The translations under genes and the position numbers were made by a program. From NCBI GenBank assembly GCA_020086605.1, contig JACBWW010000045.1:4499060-4563059 (forward strand): DNA of 64,000 nt. The letters run 5' to 3'. Numbering within the stretch: position 1 is the first letter of the stretch; each line of letters starts with the position of its first letter. Origin of the DNA: Lanius collurio. Lineage: Eukaryota > Chordata > Aves > Passeriformes > Laniidae. The notes under the pieces were generated by a model. That model saw only the letters and a program-made list of their open reading frames with translations. It had not been told where the DNA came from and ran no database searches. Below are positions 53,001-64,000 of this stretch, one piece after another.

Positions 53001-53503
53001 AATTTCTAAAATATTACAGAGCCTCAGAACTGCAAGTGCAGAATAAAAGGCAGACACTGCTCTCAATTCCCAGGCACTTTGCCCTGGACTGCTGCAGTTA
53101 CAGGACTCACACACAACATGATTCACTCTGTGCTCCAGGAAGAAAATGGAAGTGACTTGAGGTAGATCAGAATTAGTGATTCTCTAAAGAGTTTTCTCTA
53201 CCCTCTCCTTTGAGAAAAAGTTTATTTTAGTAAAGGCTGAAGCTCTCTTGGAAGAATAAGAGCAGCTTTTTCCTCTGAAGGAGCTCATCCCCCAGCTGAA
53301 CAGAAACACAAATCCATCCTGACTGCTATGAATTGCTTCTCAGCATTGATTCACTGGCTGCTGACCGTTTAATAAAGTGGGCAGCCTGAATTCTGCACAC
53401 CAGCTTGGGAGCAAAAGTGTTCTGAACTGAGGATTAATATTGACATGTATTTCTGCCATAATAATAACAAAGGCAGGGGAACACGCTTAGTTCATAGAAA
53501 CAA
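50091..53503. other. Single-copy DNA, no gene seen
   Basis: No gene is supported. A 16-bp tandem repeat lies at 52265-52304. AGGGGGCAGC at about 51554-51563 resembles the CTCF core but lacks the 5' half of the motif. Confidence 0.55.
52265..52304. repeat. 16-bp tandem repeat, 2.5 copies
   Basis: TTATGCTTTTTCTCAT occurs exactly at 52265-52280 and 52281-52296, followed by a partial TTATGCAT. Confidence 0.9.
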
Positions 53504-53845
53504 TCACTTCATTATCCAAATTTGTGTCTTGTGATATTTCCTCAGAAAACATTGCACAGTGGCCCCTGTGTTCCTGAAGAACTCTATTTGTGCTTGTATT
53601 GAAATGGTGCCATCAGAAGGCATCGTTTGTTCCCATCCATAATTCAGAGTTTCCTTCAGAAAAGGCAGGAGCTGACTGTTCAGATATATTGGGACTATCA
53701 TAGCCTGCAGCACCTGCTGCAATGCATTATTGATATTCAGCAGTGGCTCTGACGCATTGCTGGGAGCATCTGCTTTCCTCTGGATGGGAGAGCTCCAGAA
53801 GGAAAGACATTTCCTATGGACCTCCTTTTTCTGATACTTCCCCAA
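53504..53845 (-). other. Unrecognised 113-codon open frame
   Basis: This minus-strand frame has a balanced amino acid composition, unlike the low-complexity frames elsewhere. Its middle is hydrophobic and Gln/Asn-rich (INNALQQVLQAM about residues 38-49, then IVPIYL). A pyrimidine-rich tract ending CATCCAG on the coding strand could act as a splice acceptor, but no good donor follows. I recognise no family. About ten frames of this size are expected by chance in 64 kb of this composition, so it is probably not coding. Confidence 0.12.
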
Positions 53846-53929
53846 GATTGATACTTTAAAAGAGTGACCTCACAATTCTAAGTTAGAGCATCTTGAGGAA
53901 GCCTCCACAGTTTCTTTTGTTAACATTAT

Positions 53930-53968
53930 TTTTGGTTTTTTGTTTTTTGTTTTTTGTTTTTTTTTTTT
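53930..53968. repeat. (GTTTTTT)n simple repeat
   Basis: Units of G followed by six T repeat about three times and merge into a T run. On the minus strand it would read as an A-rich tail, but no retroposed transcript is recognisable beside it. Confidence 0.85.
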
Positions 53969-54144
53969 CCTACAACAACCATATTTCCTTCACTCTGCAG
54001 GGAAATGGAGCTGATTTAGAGGGAGTAAAGAAGGCTGGCAGATTTGTGCCCTTGGTTGGTGCACTCAAGGCCCTGGTAAAACTTTTCTAATTCCATGATT
54101 ACTCACTACTTATGGTAAGGTTTCTATCAGCCCAATCCAGCCTC

Positions 54145-54290
54145 TCTGAGATCAGCTCAGTTTGTTACAGTCTGGTGCTAAAATCCCAGGGTTGTAGGTT
54201 CAGTCCTCATAAGATCCACTCAGTAAAGGCTGGGACTTGCTGATCCTTTTGGGTCATTTCCAGCTCAGAATCTTCTGTGATTCTCTGAGG
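54145..54290 (+). mobile_element. tRNA-Ile-headed SINE with CR1-like tail (TguSINE1-like)
   Basis: The head resembles tRNA-Ile. TCAGCTCAGTTTGTTACAG (from 54152) corresponds to the D-arm and A box, GGTGCTAAAATCCCAGGG to the anticodon arm, and GGTTCAGTCCT (54197-54207) to the T-arm B box. After the head, the sequence TTGGGTCATTTCCAGCTCAG and AATCTTCTGTGATTCT matches the 3' end of a CR1-X-type LINE, which would supply the retrotransposition machinery. This head-plus-tail structure is that of TguSINE1, a passerine SINE. The copy has several substitutions in both boxes and is probably no longer transcribed by RNA polymerase III. Confidence 0.82.
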
Positions 54291-55370
54291 TCTGGCCTAG
54301 TGTCCCCTGTTTTTGAAGTGGCAACTCAAACAAGTGCTTTATTTTGGGACAAAAAGGACTTTTCCTCCTGGCTAAATAAGAACCCAGCACAATTTCCCTC
54401 ACAAGATAAAGCTCAGTTCTTTGCTGATTGAGAACTGCCTGCCCTGTTCAAAAGCACATCAGGTTCCTGACAAAAGATGAAGTGCAGGGCTGGATCTCAT
54501 CAACACTTCATCCAAAGGAATTTTGCTGGCAACCTTCAATCCTTTAGATTATATCACTTCTGACATCAACATCACAACAGAAATAGACACGAGCAGAAAT
54601 GGAGAGGAATGAATCTACAATATGTAATTTATTGCTGCAATCTTCAGATCCCAAGTGAGTTAATTTTAAAAAGCTGTCAGGTAATTATTTTGTGCTTTAG
54701 GTTTTTTTCTTCTTGACTGGAACAATGAATCATTAAATAAGTGAGAGCTGAAGACACCATGCTGAGGAGAACCGTCTAGCATCAGTAAGCAGAGAAAAAT
54801 CTGATTCTGATAGCAGCCTCATCAGTTACTACATAATTTAAATGGAAGTTGGATAATCCTAAAGGCTTTTAGAATCTCATCTAAACAGTGCTATTACTCA
54901 TTCTCAAAACATTTTATTGCAAGAAGACCGCTTTTTATGCTCTTAGATAAATTTAACAGGATCCTTGTAATTTTATTTTTATGTAAATATGTACACCCCA
55001 TATGTAATAAAATGGTTCACTGCTGAGAATTTAAAGCACAGGCTTCTACAGCTCTTTTTACATGGGATTTGAGCCCCCAAATAAAACCTAGACCCATGCA
55101 CTACTTGTAGTTTGGACAGAACCACTTCTCTCCCCTGCTTCTTAAACAAGCAGTAATTACCATTTGCAAAGTTCATAGTGTGACATATCAACTTCCTGAT
55201 TAAGATCCATCCAATCACTTGACAAAGAAATCTAATTCTGCAATATTCTCCCAAGCTGTCCATTTTTATAGAAAGGCTTGACATCTCAAACACATGAAAC
55301 CAAATACATGCAGAAAGAATTCTGCTTCATTTTCAACATGTACCACACAAAACTTTGCAATGAGCAGTCA
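54291..55370. other. Single-copy DNA, nothing recognised
   Basis: AT-rich sequence with no gene, transposon or strong motif that I can support. Confidence 0.55.
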
Positions 55371-55444
55371 TGGCACAGAATTTTTGGGCCTTAAGACATC
55401 CTTGGTACAGAATTTTGGGGCCTTAAGACATCCTTGGCACAGAG
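55371..55444. repeat. 32-bp tandem repeat, 2.3 copies
   Basis: A unit running from TGGCACAGAATTTTTGGGCC to CCTTAAGACATCCT occurs at 55371-55402 and 55403-55434, with a partial third copy (TGGCACAGAG) at 55435. The first two copies differ at two positions. Confidence 0.92.
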
Positions 55445-57744
55445 ATACTGAGAGAGTTCAGGGTACAAAAATCTGCTGAAGGTAGCACAGTAAGAGAGAT
55501 CTCTAAATGAAGGTGAAGAGTTGTCTACCAGTTCCTGAGGTACTCAGGAAATCCTCAATTGGTCCTTTAATCCCTTTAGTTCCTGCCCCTGTGGGGCTGC
55601 CAGGCAAACCTGGTGCCAGCAATCTGGTCAATGGCCACAAAGCAGATGCTTGGAATAAATGAGCAGAAGAGAACCTGTGGATAATCCTTCCGGACCCAGC
55701 CTTGTTCAAAATAAACCTAATTTTGTTAAATTTCCCCATTTAGATTTTCTAAACCCATTCTTGTTCAGAAACCTTCACAGAACTGCCTTCACATCTCATT
55801 ATTATTATGTTTGTGTTTCCTGCTCATTCCCATAAAACTGCTCATTATTTTTCATTAGCCAATGGAACCAGAAACAAATTTAAAGCAGAGTTCACTTGTC
55901 TTTTAAAAGCTGGCAGTACAAAATAAAGCAACCTCTCTATGTATGTTAATCATTTATCTCAGGGCATTATGCCACATGATCAGAAAATAGTCATAATCTC
56001 AACATTTTTTAGCTACAGCAAGTGTATCTTCATCCATGGGAAAATAACTATGAAGTAAGACTAAGTACTCCAGTTACCTTTTTCCCTCCTCCATTATTCT
56101 ATCTCCAACCTCTCTCATTTTTTTAAAATATTGTTGGACTTGATTATGGACTATAATTTTTATCTGGTATTTAAATGTATTTGTAGTAGCAGTTTTCACT
56201 TATTTGTTTTTATGATTGGGGAGTTATTTCACCAGCCTGTTTTCTTTCAATTTTCTAATAAAACAGCAGTTTTTATAAGACAATATTCTAACTGGAAAAA
56301 AGTCAGTACAATATATTACTCATCTGGGAGAGACAGAAAGAGAATATGGGGATTTACATCACAAGAGAAAGGAACATTCTTGTTTTCCTTTCCAACAACA
56401 GATTTTCAAAGGAGTAACTTTCATTCAGCTGCCTACTGGGAAATTCCCTGGCCATTTTCTCTAATGCCCTGTAATCCACTTTGTGCAAAACATCTGCAAT
56501 CCCAGAATGGCAAACACAGACCCTTGCTAGGGTAGGAAAACCCAAAAGATCAAAATGCTCCCATGGAACATGGGCAGCACCCAAACAGCAGCACGTGCCT
56601 GTCAGGATTACACAACACAGTGAAGGAAACAAGGAATTCTGGTTGAAAGATGGGAGTTTAAAACCCTCCTCTGGTCCTCCCTGAGGAGCCCATCAACCCA
56701 GCAGCCAAGTGAAGAATATTTTGAGGGTTTTTTTTACATATTCATATCTATTACTAATCATCTGTAGGGTTATTTTTAACCTTTGCAGGACTGTTTCAAA
56801 GTTCATTAGTTCAGGGGTCAGATTCCAGCCCCACAAGTCCTAAATGAATGAACTGTAAAAGTGTTGGGAAGGGAAATGTCTGTCTGAGGGCCTTTTAAAT
56901 GGCTCTGGAAGAAAGAAAGGAGAAAAGAAACAAAACTGCAGCCCTGAACTGCAGCTCTGTGATGTTCTAATGATCCAGAGTTATCCTGCTTTTGTCATTG
57001 ATGGCTTTTTGAACAATGCATATCACACAAATGATGTGTGCTTGGTCATCCATGACTTCTAAAATATGAATTATTAAATCTGAAATTGCCAGAAAAATCT
57101 TCCTTCAGAGTACAGAGAGAGTCTCTGTACTCATTCCTTCAGTTTAGAGTAGTTTTTCTTTCTTCCTCAGCTCTTTTTCACAACTGATTTGCAGATGGGC
57201 TGACTGGAATTTGAGGAGCCACACTAAACTAGAAAAAAAAAGCGTTTTTGGAAGAGTTTCTATGCAAACCTGTAAAACCTAGAAAAAAACAACAAAAAAC
57301 TCCCCCAAAACTCCCTCCCTGAATATTTTCTGTGATAAAGACATCTGTGCCAGAGCAATCTTTGCACAACCAAGCAACTAAGTAAGGCCTGCCCTGCCAA
57401 CCTCTAAACCTCGGCCATCTCCAGGAGCAGTGACAGCAACCCCAGACAGCAATATCTGTATTTAATTCCTCCTTCCTGCTGCAGCCCGAGGCTACACACA
57501 CAACAGGTAGTCCCCAGGTTCCTATTTATGTTTTCCTTAGGAACTGACAACCATTAATAATTCATTTCCTAAATCACATTTGGGTGTCACCGTGAGTGAT
57601 GTCACCTTCAGAAGTACGACGGTGAGCCACTTCCATCCCATCCTTGGCAAGGCCTCATTCTGTCTTGGTTTGCACTGGTGACGAGCTGTCAAACCCAATT
57701 TCCTGCCAGCTCCTTGTCAGAGCTGTGCTTGATGTCAGATATCA
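55445..57744. other. Single-copy DNA, no gene seen
   Basis: No gene is supported. The frame at 56131-56535 (134 codons) is Phe-rich in AT-rich DNA and has no domain. TGATGTCA, a one-base variant of the CRE, lies at 57597-57604 near the CpG-rich patch that follows. Confidence 0.55.
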
Positions 57745-57800
57745 AACAACGCCCTCGACGCCGCTCCCTTCGCGCTCCCTCCACCTTCGGGGTGCGAGGG
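57745..57800. other. CpG-dense patch
   Basis: About eight CpGs occur in some 60 bases, within sequences such as CTCGACGCCGCTCCC and TTCGCGCTCCC, against a background where CpG is rare. It is too short to be called a CpG island. A promoter, an unmethylated enhancer or a GC-biased conversion tract are all possible. Confidence 0.6.
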
Positions 57801-60800
57801 AGAGGGTGACATTTGTGGGGCTGCAGCAGACACAGAGAGCTAATCCACCAACTGCTTTTAAACAGTCTGTTTACAAACCAATCTCAAATGATTAAGTCCT
57901 AAATAAATCTGCAAACAGCAGAAATTTCTGCTCTTTCTGCCCTTGAACTGCTTTCCAGCTACGTTCTTTGCAATCAGTGGTTTTGCTCTGATTATCAGTT
58001 ATCGAATGAGATTGTTTTGCATATAAATTCCTCTCTACTTTTAAATTTAAATATACTTTAAATGGTGTATTCAGTGAAGCAGACTCCTACATTTGCCATC
58101 AGTACTGCTGACAAAAAACCTCTTTTAGAATAGCAGTCTGACATATTTTCTAGAAAGTCAAAGTACACTTTATGAAAAGTGCACTTTTCCATTAATTATG
58201 CCAACACCCTCATAACATTCCAACCAATTCCTTCCTCTCTGAAGTATGACCAAGACATACCTTTAAAAAAACCCCAGAAACCCTACCTTACACTCAGGAT
58301 GCCCAAGGGGACATTTTAATCCTACTAACAAAACCACCCCATATCTGGGAAATGCTATTTTCAGCCCTACAATGCTCTTGTGAGGTACAGACCTGCCTAA
58401 GGAAGTTCCCATAAAAAATGGGATATACACAACACACTTGTGCCCTGCAAAGCCCTGTGTCCACTGTTACCAGATTTCTTTTGTTCCAGCTCCCAGAATA
58501 TATAAATTATATTGCTTTATTTCTGCATTTACCTAAGCTTTTATAAAAATCTAGGAAAAGATGGTAGAAATCCCTAACAAAACACTAAACCACGTTATTT
58601 TGTGCAGTGTCCCATTAATGTTACTTAAGATTAGCAAAAGAAGAGGAGTTACATTAATTTTGAAGTGTATTTAGGGATTTTTTTAAATCAAATTAATGAA
58701 TCTGTTTCTACAACCATTGATTTCCAAGAACAAAAAAATCAAGTAAAAAGTTTTCAAATTTCACATAATTAGCTGAAACACCAGATTCATAAATACATCT
58801 TCAGGAAAAGTCTTAGAAATAAAACAGGAGTAGAGTCAAAGGTCCCCAAAATGTACAAGAACTCTTAATTTCAGAGCCATTAAAAGTTTCTCTGTTGAAG
58901 ATTTGATCCCTTTGGCCCCCTGTGCTCCCTGACCTCGTGGTACCCACGAGAAGGCAGCAGCACTCCCCCCTCATTGCCCCCTCCCCAAGGCCGTGCTGCA
59001 CTTGCCCAGAAGAGTTCCCAAAGAACACCCCAACACCAGCAGGAGAGGGAAGGGATGTTTGGGATAATGGAACACAAACAAGGATGTGAGCACACATCTC
59101 CCTGCACAGCAGCAGGAGAGCTCTGCCCAAAATGGGCTGTGATGGGAGATTTGTTCTGGCCCCAAGACTCCTGTTCTCCTTTTATTTGCATCTACACAGG
59201 TGAAGGGACTTTGATGGCCACAGGAAAGTTCAGAGAGGGCAAGACTTTTTAAATAAGGAGGGGAAGAACTGAGTCAGCCCTGACCCTACAGCTCCTCTGT
59301 GCAGAGCTGATCCCCCAACACGCAGTGAAACAGCTGCTGATTAAAAAAAAAGGTATTAAAAAAATGCAGAAAGGAAAGAATGAGAAATCAACGGATTTAG
59401 GTGAAGATCTTTCTCGATTCTGATGGCTGGAACAAAGGAGGCATCACCAGAAATTTCGTTCCCAGAGGACTCCTTTGTGACACATTGCAGCCCTGGAAGT
59501 GCCCAGAGGTCTCAGCAGCACAGAGCAGAGCCCCAACGCTCCTTGCAGGGAAGCTGTGGCAATTCACACTGGCTGAGAACTCAGCCCAATTTTAGAAGAC
59601 TTCCAATGAATCACTTCTAATACAGTGCAGATGTAGCAGATGTATCTCTGCAGGATTTCAGACCAGACTTTGGGTATAGAGAATTAGTTACATTTCATAA
59701 TGACATTATTTCCAGATGTCTGAAAGAGATCAGAAGAAAACTAACATCTGTTGAGGGACCAAAAATACCGTGTACTTTTAAATATGCAGCAAGAAAGATA
59801 TCAAGTTTCAGAAAAAGAAACAATTCCTAGGAAAGCTATGGTAATAAAATACACAAGATTTTCAAGAAAACCTTTCTAGCACGAATTTGTTCCACACTTG
59901 AGAGGTAAGTATAAAGTTCCCTTTAAAAATTAGGTTAGAGAGCAATATCACCTATGGATCCAAACCCTAGCACAGAACTAGCACTCTGCTTTTAAACCAC
60001 ACAGAGGAATTAGTACCACAGCACCATTTAGGTCCTTTACTTGTTAAATTGAACCAGGATTAAATTTTTAAAATTGCTTTTCAAACCCCAATATTTAGCA
60101 TGCCACACCTGCCCTCTCTTTGCAAGACATTGATCATGTTATTGAAATGCTGGTTCTCACAGTTTCAGTTCTGGGTCACAGAAATTCACCAGTTTTGGGC
60201 CAGAGCTCCCAGTCACACAAACCACATCTCATGAGGTCTGAAGTTATATCTGAGTCTTGCTTATGTTACAAACCCTGTCCTCCAGAACAAGTTATTTTCA
60301 TTTAAAAAACCCCCTTTTTATACCTTCCAATGAAGATAATTTGACAGATATCCTGAATTATCTGGGATATGTCCTTATTTGTACACTGCTGCTGGCATTT
60401 TATAATAGCAATAAACACACACCTATATAAAATCACTTCCCAGAACACCTGGAATGAGACTGGGATAAAACAGGACAAGGACACAAAAACCCCTTCTCCT
60501 TTCAATGAGAGCCATTACAGGAAAAGACAAGCCCCTCCTCATCCAGATAAGCAACATCAAAATGGAATTTTGTCCTTCTCTGCTGCACTTCCAGGACCAT
60601 GCTCAGGACAATGCTGATCATTCCACTTGTCTGAGACAACTGGAACTCTAAATAAACTTGGAAACTGAACAGAAAAACATAAACCCACCCTCTGAGGAGT
60701 CTAATTAAGAGGTAACAATACAATTCTCTTGGAGTTCATTTATAGATGGTTCCAGAGAACTAAAAAGTAGGCTAAGTCAAGTTTTCCTATGGAAGAGAAT

Positions 60801-62556
60801 CTTATTAAATTAATAATTAAGGAGTCTTTCATACTTTCATGCCTACATTGTGCTAATAAGAACTGGTTTCATGTAGTAACTCCAGAGGGAGTCCCATGCT
60901 GACAACAGCTAAAACCTTCATAAATGCCAGTTGTAACACTTCCCAGTTGCATTTTTTATCTGTAACAGCTCCAACACAGAAAACCAGGATGCACATGCAC
61001 TAGGAAAGTTTGGGGGGAAGATTAAAGAGAACTTTTTGCTCCAAATGAGACTAAACAAGAGTCAAATACTGGATGTAATTTCTACATTGTGCACAACTCT
61101 ACTGTGAATTCTCTGAACAAAATCTAACAAGGTTTGGCTTTATATTAACCTTATTTCCAGATGATGCACCCAAGCTGTTTTTCTGGGTGGCCTTTGCTGC
61201 AGAGATTTTGAGGCTTGAAAAGTTCTCCAAGGTATGACCAATATGAACTTTAAACAGATAACCAGCTGACATATTTTAAGAGGTGACCTAATTCATGATC
61301 CCTTGTGAAACATTAATTAATTCATCATGTTGATTTATTCCATCCATTGCCTGCTTTGTCTATTCCCATTACTTCCTAAGAAAATTAAAAATTCCTTTAA
61401 TTATTAAAGACTAAGGAAGACTTATGAAGCCTTTAATTTATTAAACTATTTCCCATGGATTACAAATACATCACACACAAGTGACTTCTCTGTAAAAGTC
61501 CAACAGCAAGATCATGTTCCAGAATGATCCTCCCAAACACTGCCTGAGCACATCCTCTATTACTGATTCACACCACTGCTCAGGAGATGCCAGATGCAGC
61601 TTTTTCCTCTGACTACAGCTGAGAAATCCAGTTTATTCCAGGCCCCACGATGTTCTAAACAAGGTCCAGCATGTTGTAGAACGAAATATATATTTCTGAC
61701 TGTTCCCTTGATACTTTACTAAAGCTACAAGGAAACAACTTTATGAGCAGGCTGAATTTGGAAGGCACAACTCACATCTGCTGCTCGTGTTCCCAAACTC
61801 AGCCTGTTCCAGGCTCTGGGGTTTCCCTGAGCTGCTCGTGAAAAGCTCCCAGAGGTGAAGGATTTAATTCTGGTGTGGCAGCTGCTTCTGTCAGGAGCTG
61901 CTTCGAGGTGAGAGAGGAGAGGAACCCCAGGGCAGAGCAGGAGAAGCCACATGGACTGCAGCAGGTGATGTTTTCCTGAATGGCTCTGTGTGGACAAGCA
62001 TTGCAAAAAAAGATCTACTCTGAATTCACCCAGCTGTGAGCCTCCAAATCCCAAGATTAATAAGATTTAAACTTTATAAAGTAGTGACAGTAAACAGCTA
62101 CCATTTTTTCATGAAATCACTCTTTTGCTTGTTCAACATAGTCTTTTCTTATGGCAAATATTACACCTGAGATAAATTTCAGATCAAGGGTGTTATGTCT
62201 TTTTTTAAGAGAGAAACCCAAAATGCCCAACAACATTCCCCCAATTTGGCTTAATGTGACTTTCCTTTGCTCTTCACATTTGGATTCAGACACTTTGATT
62301 CTGGAAGCCACAGCAGCCTAAAAATTGAGGTACCACTATAAATGGAGAGATTCAGACTATCATGAAATCAGGTACAGTTTCTAACAAACTGTAAGAAAGT
62401 CAATATTCATGAGAGAGTTTGTTTTAATGTACAACAAAGTTCACACAAGTGAGCTTTTTTTTTTAAAGATCCAAAAAACCCCAATGCTCTTTTCCCTTAC
62501 AGTTCCCATGATACTTAAATGTTGAAAGCTTATTAAATATGGTTGGTTTAAGATTA
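57801..62556. other. Single-copy DNA, no gene seen
   Basis: No gene is supported. A perfect 16-bp palindrome is at 58174-58189. GC-richer blocks lie at 58900-59200 and 61780-61960, and frames in these blocks overlap on both strands without domains. Confidence 0.55.
58174..58189. repeat. Perfect 16-bp palindrome
   Basis: GAAAAGTGCACTTTTC reads identically on both strands. A related AAAGTACACTTT lies just to the left (58160-58171), so the local sequence contains two similar dyads. No known factor site is implied. Confidence 0.85.
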
Positions 62557-62630
62557 TGTGTGTGTATATATAATATTCATTGTATATATATATATATGTA
62601 TATATATGTATATATATATATATGTATATT
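62557..62630. repeat. TG/TA dinucleotide microsatellite
   Basis: A short TG run is followed by long alternating TA with regular TGTA interruptions. The section can form cruciform or unwound DNA and is likely length-variable. Confidence 0.9.
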
Positions 62631-63518
62631 TGTCCACATTTTCCCACCCAAGTTGACTTTAGATGAACCTGAGTAGTTTGAAAATAAATTTGGGGTTCAA
62701 AACAACATTAATACCTTCATACAACCTCCCTTATTTGAAATAACAAGCACTGCTTAGAGATGGTTTGTTAACTTTTCTCCCACTTTTGCCCAACCTGAGA
62801 GCTGCCATCAATAAATGAGATATTCTCACAAGATATCAGGCAGATTTCTTTTATACAGCTGCCTTTGGGCTGGGTTTCAGAAATGCCAGGCCACCTCCTG
62901 GACTAGGGCAGTATTGAATCAGAGATGTGTGTACAATAAACTCTTCTGTGACCCACATCACATTCAAGATTTTAAATCATCAATTTCCCACCATATTCAC
63001 TTCAGACCAATCTGCAGCACTACAGATGGGGGGGTTTCATTGTCAAACACTGACATTCATTTTAATAACTTCCAAATTATGCTCTTGTTTCTTAGGGAAA
63101 AGGAATAATGGTCCCCAGCCTTACTCAGTTATTGTTAATTTAGAGCTGGAGTAAATCTTTGTAGCATGGAAATGGATGTCTGCATTTTTGTTTTATTACG
63201 CATATTAAAAATTGAAAATATCATGATCTGTTCCAAGATTTTATCTGGATCATCTTCAAAAGTCTGTTCTTTGGTGGAATTAGTTCTAAAGCTTCCCAAT
63301 GACTTTAAGTTTGTTTTTCCCCTGCGTGCCACGCTGGCACTCTGCCATCCTTTTCAGTCTGGGTTTTTTTTCCAGCTTTGCTTTTTCGAGCAAAATAGAG
63401 AGATGTGAATGCAGAGAAAGCAAACAACCCCCTTTTATCCAAAGCTGCATTGTGAAGCACACAAAAGGAATTAAAAAGTCATAGCCCTAAACATTAATCA
63501 ATAACCTTCTGAATAACC
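62631..63518. other. Single-copy DNA, nothing recognised
   Basis: AT-rich sequence with no gene or transposon that I can support. Confidence 0.55.
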
Positions 63519-63640
63519 AGAGCTTGGATTCATTGGGTTCAAATCCACTCCCCAAGTAGTTGCAGGTTGCCACTCTTGACCTTTTCTCTGCCAGACTGGG
63601 ACAAGTCACCCTCTTGGTTTTATTTTACCTTGTTTTATCA
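63519..63640 (+). mobile_element. Possible ancient MIR SINE remnant
   Basis: CAGAGCTTGGATTCATTGGG followed by TTCAAATCCACTCC resembles the MIR B-box region, and GGGACAAGTCACCCTCTTGG further on resembles the MIR core around the phrase usually reading GGGCAAGTCACTTAACCTCT. MIR remnants are known in bird genomes but are rare and very diverged. The match is short and by eye only, so a chance resemblance is possible. Confidence 0.3.
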
Positions 63641-64000
63641 CTATTTTGGGCATCTTTGCTTTGCCACTCACGATACAAGGTGCACTCAACCCAAGCAATA
63701 CAGGAGTCCTTCACAGCCACAAACTTTTGTAATAACTCTGTAAGGACACAAAAACAGCCACATTTCAATCCCAGTGGTAAAAATTTCCACCATTTCCCAG
63801 GATTCCAGCTGGAGTCTGGAAGGAGCTGAGGGTTAAAAATAGAGGTTTAGACTGAGAATACCTCAATATGAACATCCACAGCAAACCCAAAAAGAGTTAA
63901 GAACCACTTCTTTGTTTTGCACAGCACTGTGTCATTATTTGATTAAGCAGGAAATCTGCATCCCTAAAAGTGAAAAGCAGAAGGCAGTACAAATAAAAAG
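63641..64000. other. Single-copy DNA to the window end
   Basis: AT-rich sequence with no feature recognised. The window ends without reaching a gene. Confidence 0.55.

Noticed and set aside
1..64000. CRISPR arrays, bacterial operons or prophage-like modules
   Set aside because: There are no spaced direct repeats of that kind and no dense coding. Codon, repeat and intergenic structure are those of a vertebrate genome.

Overview
The window looks like noncoding DNA from a bird, probably a passerine. The evidence is the repeat content. There are several truncated CR1 LINE fragments of avian type (9224-9464, 11660-11775, 22862-22900, 49913-50090). There is a tRNA-Ile-headed SINE with a CR1-like tail, as in the passerine TguSINE1 family (54145-54290), and an antisense LTR of the common avian ERVL type (45334-45690). 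The rest is AT-rich single-copy DNA with scattered short homopolymers and microsatellites. These family assignments rest on recognition of motifs, not on a database search.

I find no protein-coding gene, exon series, tRNA gene or other RNA gene that I can support. Open frames of up to about 150 codons occur on both strands, but a 64 kb AT-rich sequence produces such frames by chance. The longest (176 codons) is a Phe/Leu/Val-rich translation of a T/G low-complexity minisatellite. The window is either intergenic or inside a large intron. The sequence alone does not decide which.

Layout. 1-9148 is single-copy DNA. 9149-11775 holds an AT microsatellite, a CR1 3' end, a small CpG-dense patch (10101-10128) and a second CR1 fragment. 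13427-14193 is a well-delimited solo LTR with inverted termini and a 4-bp target-site duplication. 18469-18622 is a tandem triplication containing a single N. 19921-20243 and 29145-29462 are a dispersed pair of the same roughly 320-bp unit. 35532-35572 and 38014-38110 are short tandem arrays. 43595-43609 is a perfect palindromic steroid-receptor element just upstream of an assembly gap (43756-44044). 45334-45690 and about 48111-48408 are LTR remnants, the second less certain. 49240-49795 is a T/G-only minisatellite of about 135-bp period abutting a CR1 fragment. 54145-54290 is the SINE, and 57745-57795 is a second CpG-dense patch. 62557-62630 is a TA/TG microsatellite, and 63519-63640 may be an ancient MIR remnant.

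The strongest unexplained signal is the 19921/29145 pair. The copies lie in the same orientation about 9.2 kb apart. A core of about 190 bp has no substitutions, while the flanks of the same unit differ at roughly one base in ten. That mosaic pattern suggests gene conversion, selective constraint or a composite origin. No novel multi-gene system is visible.
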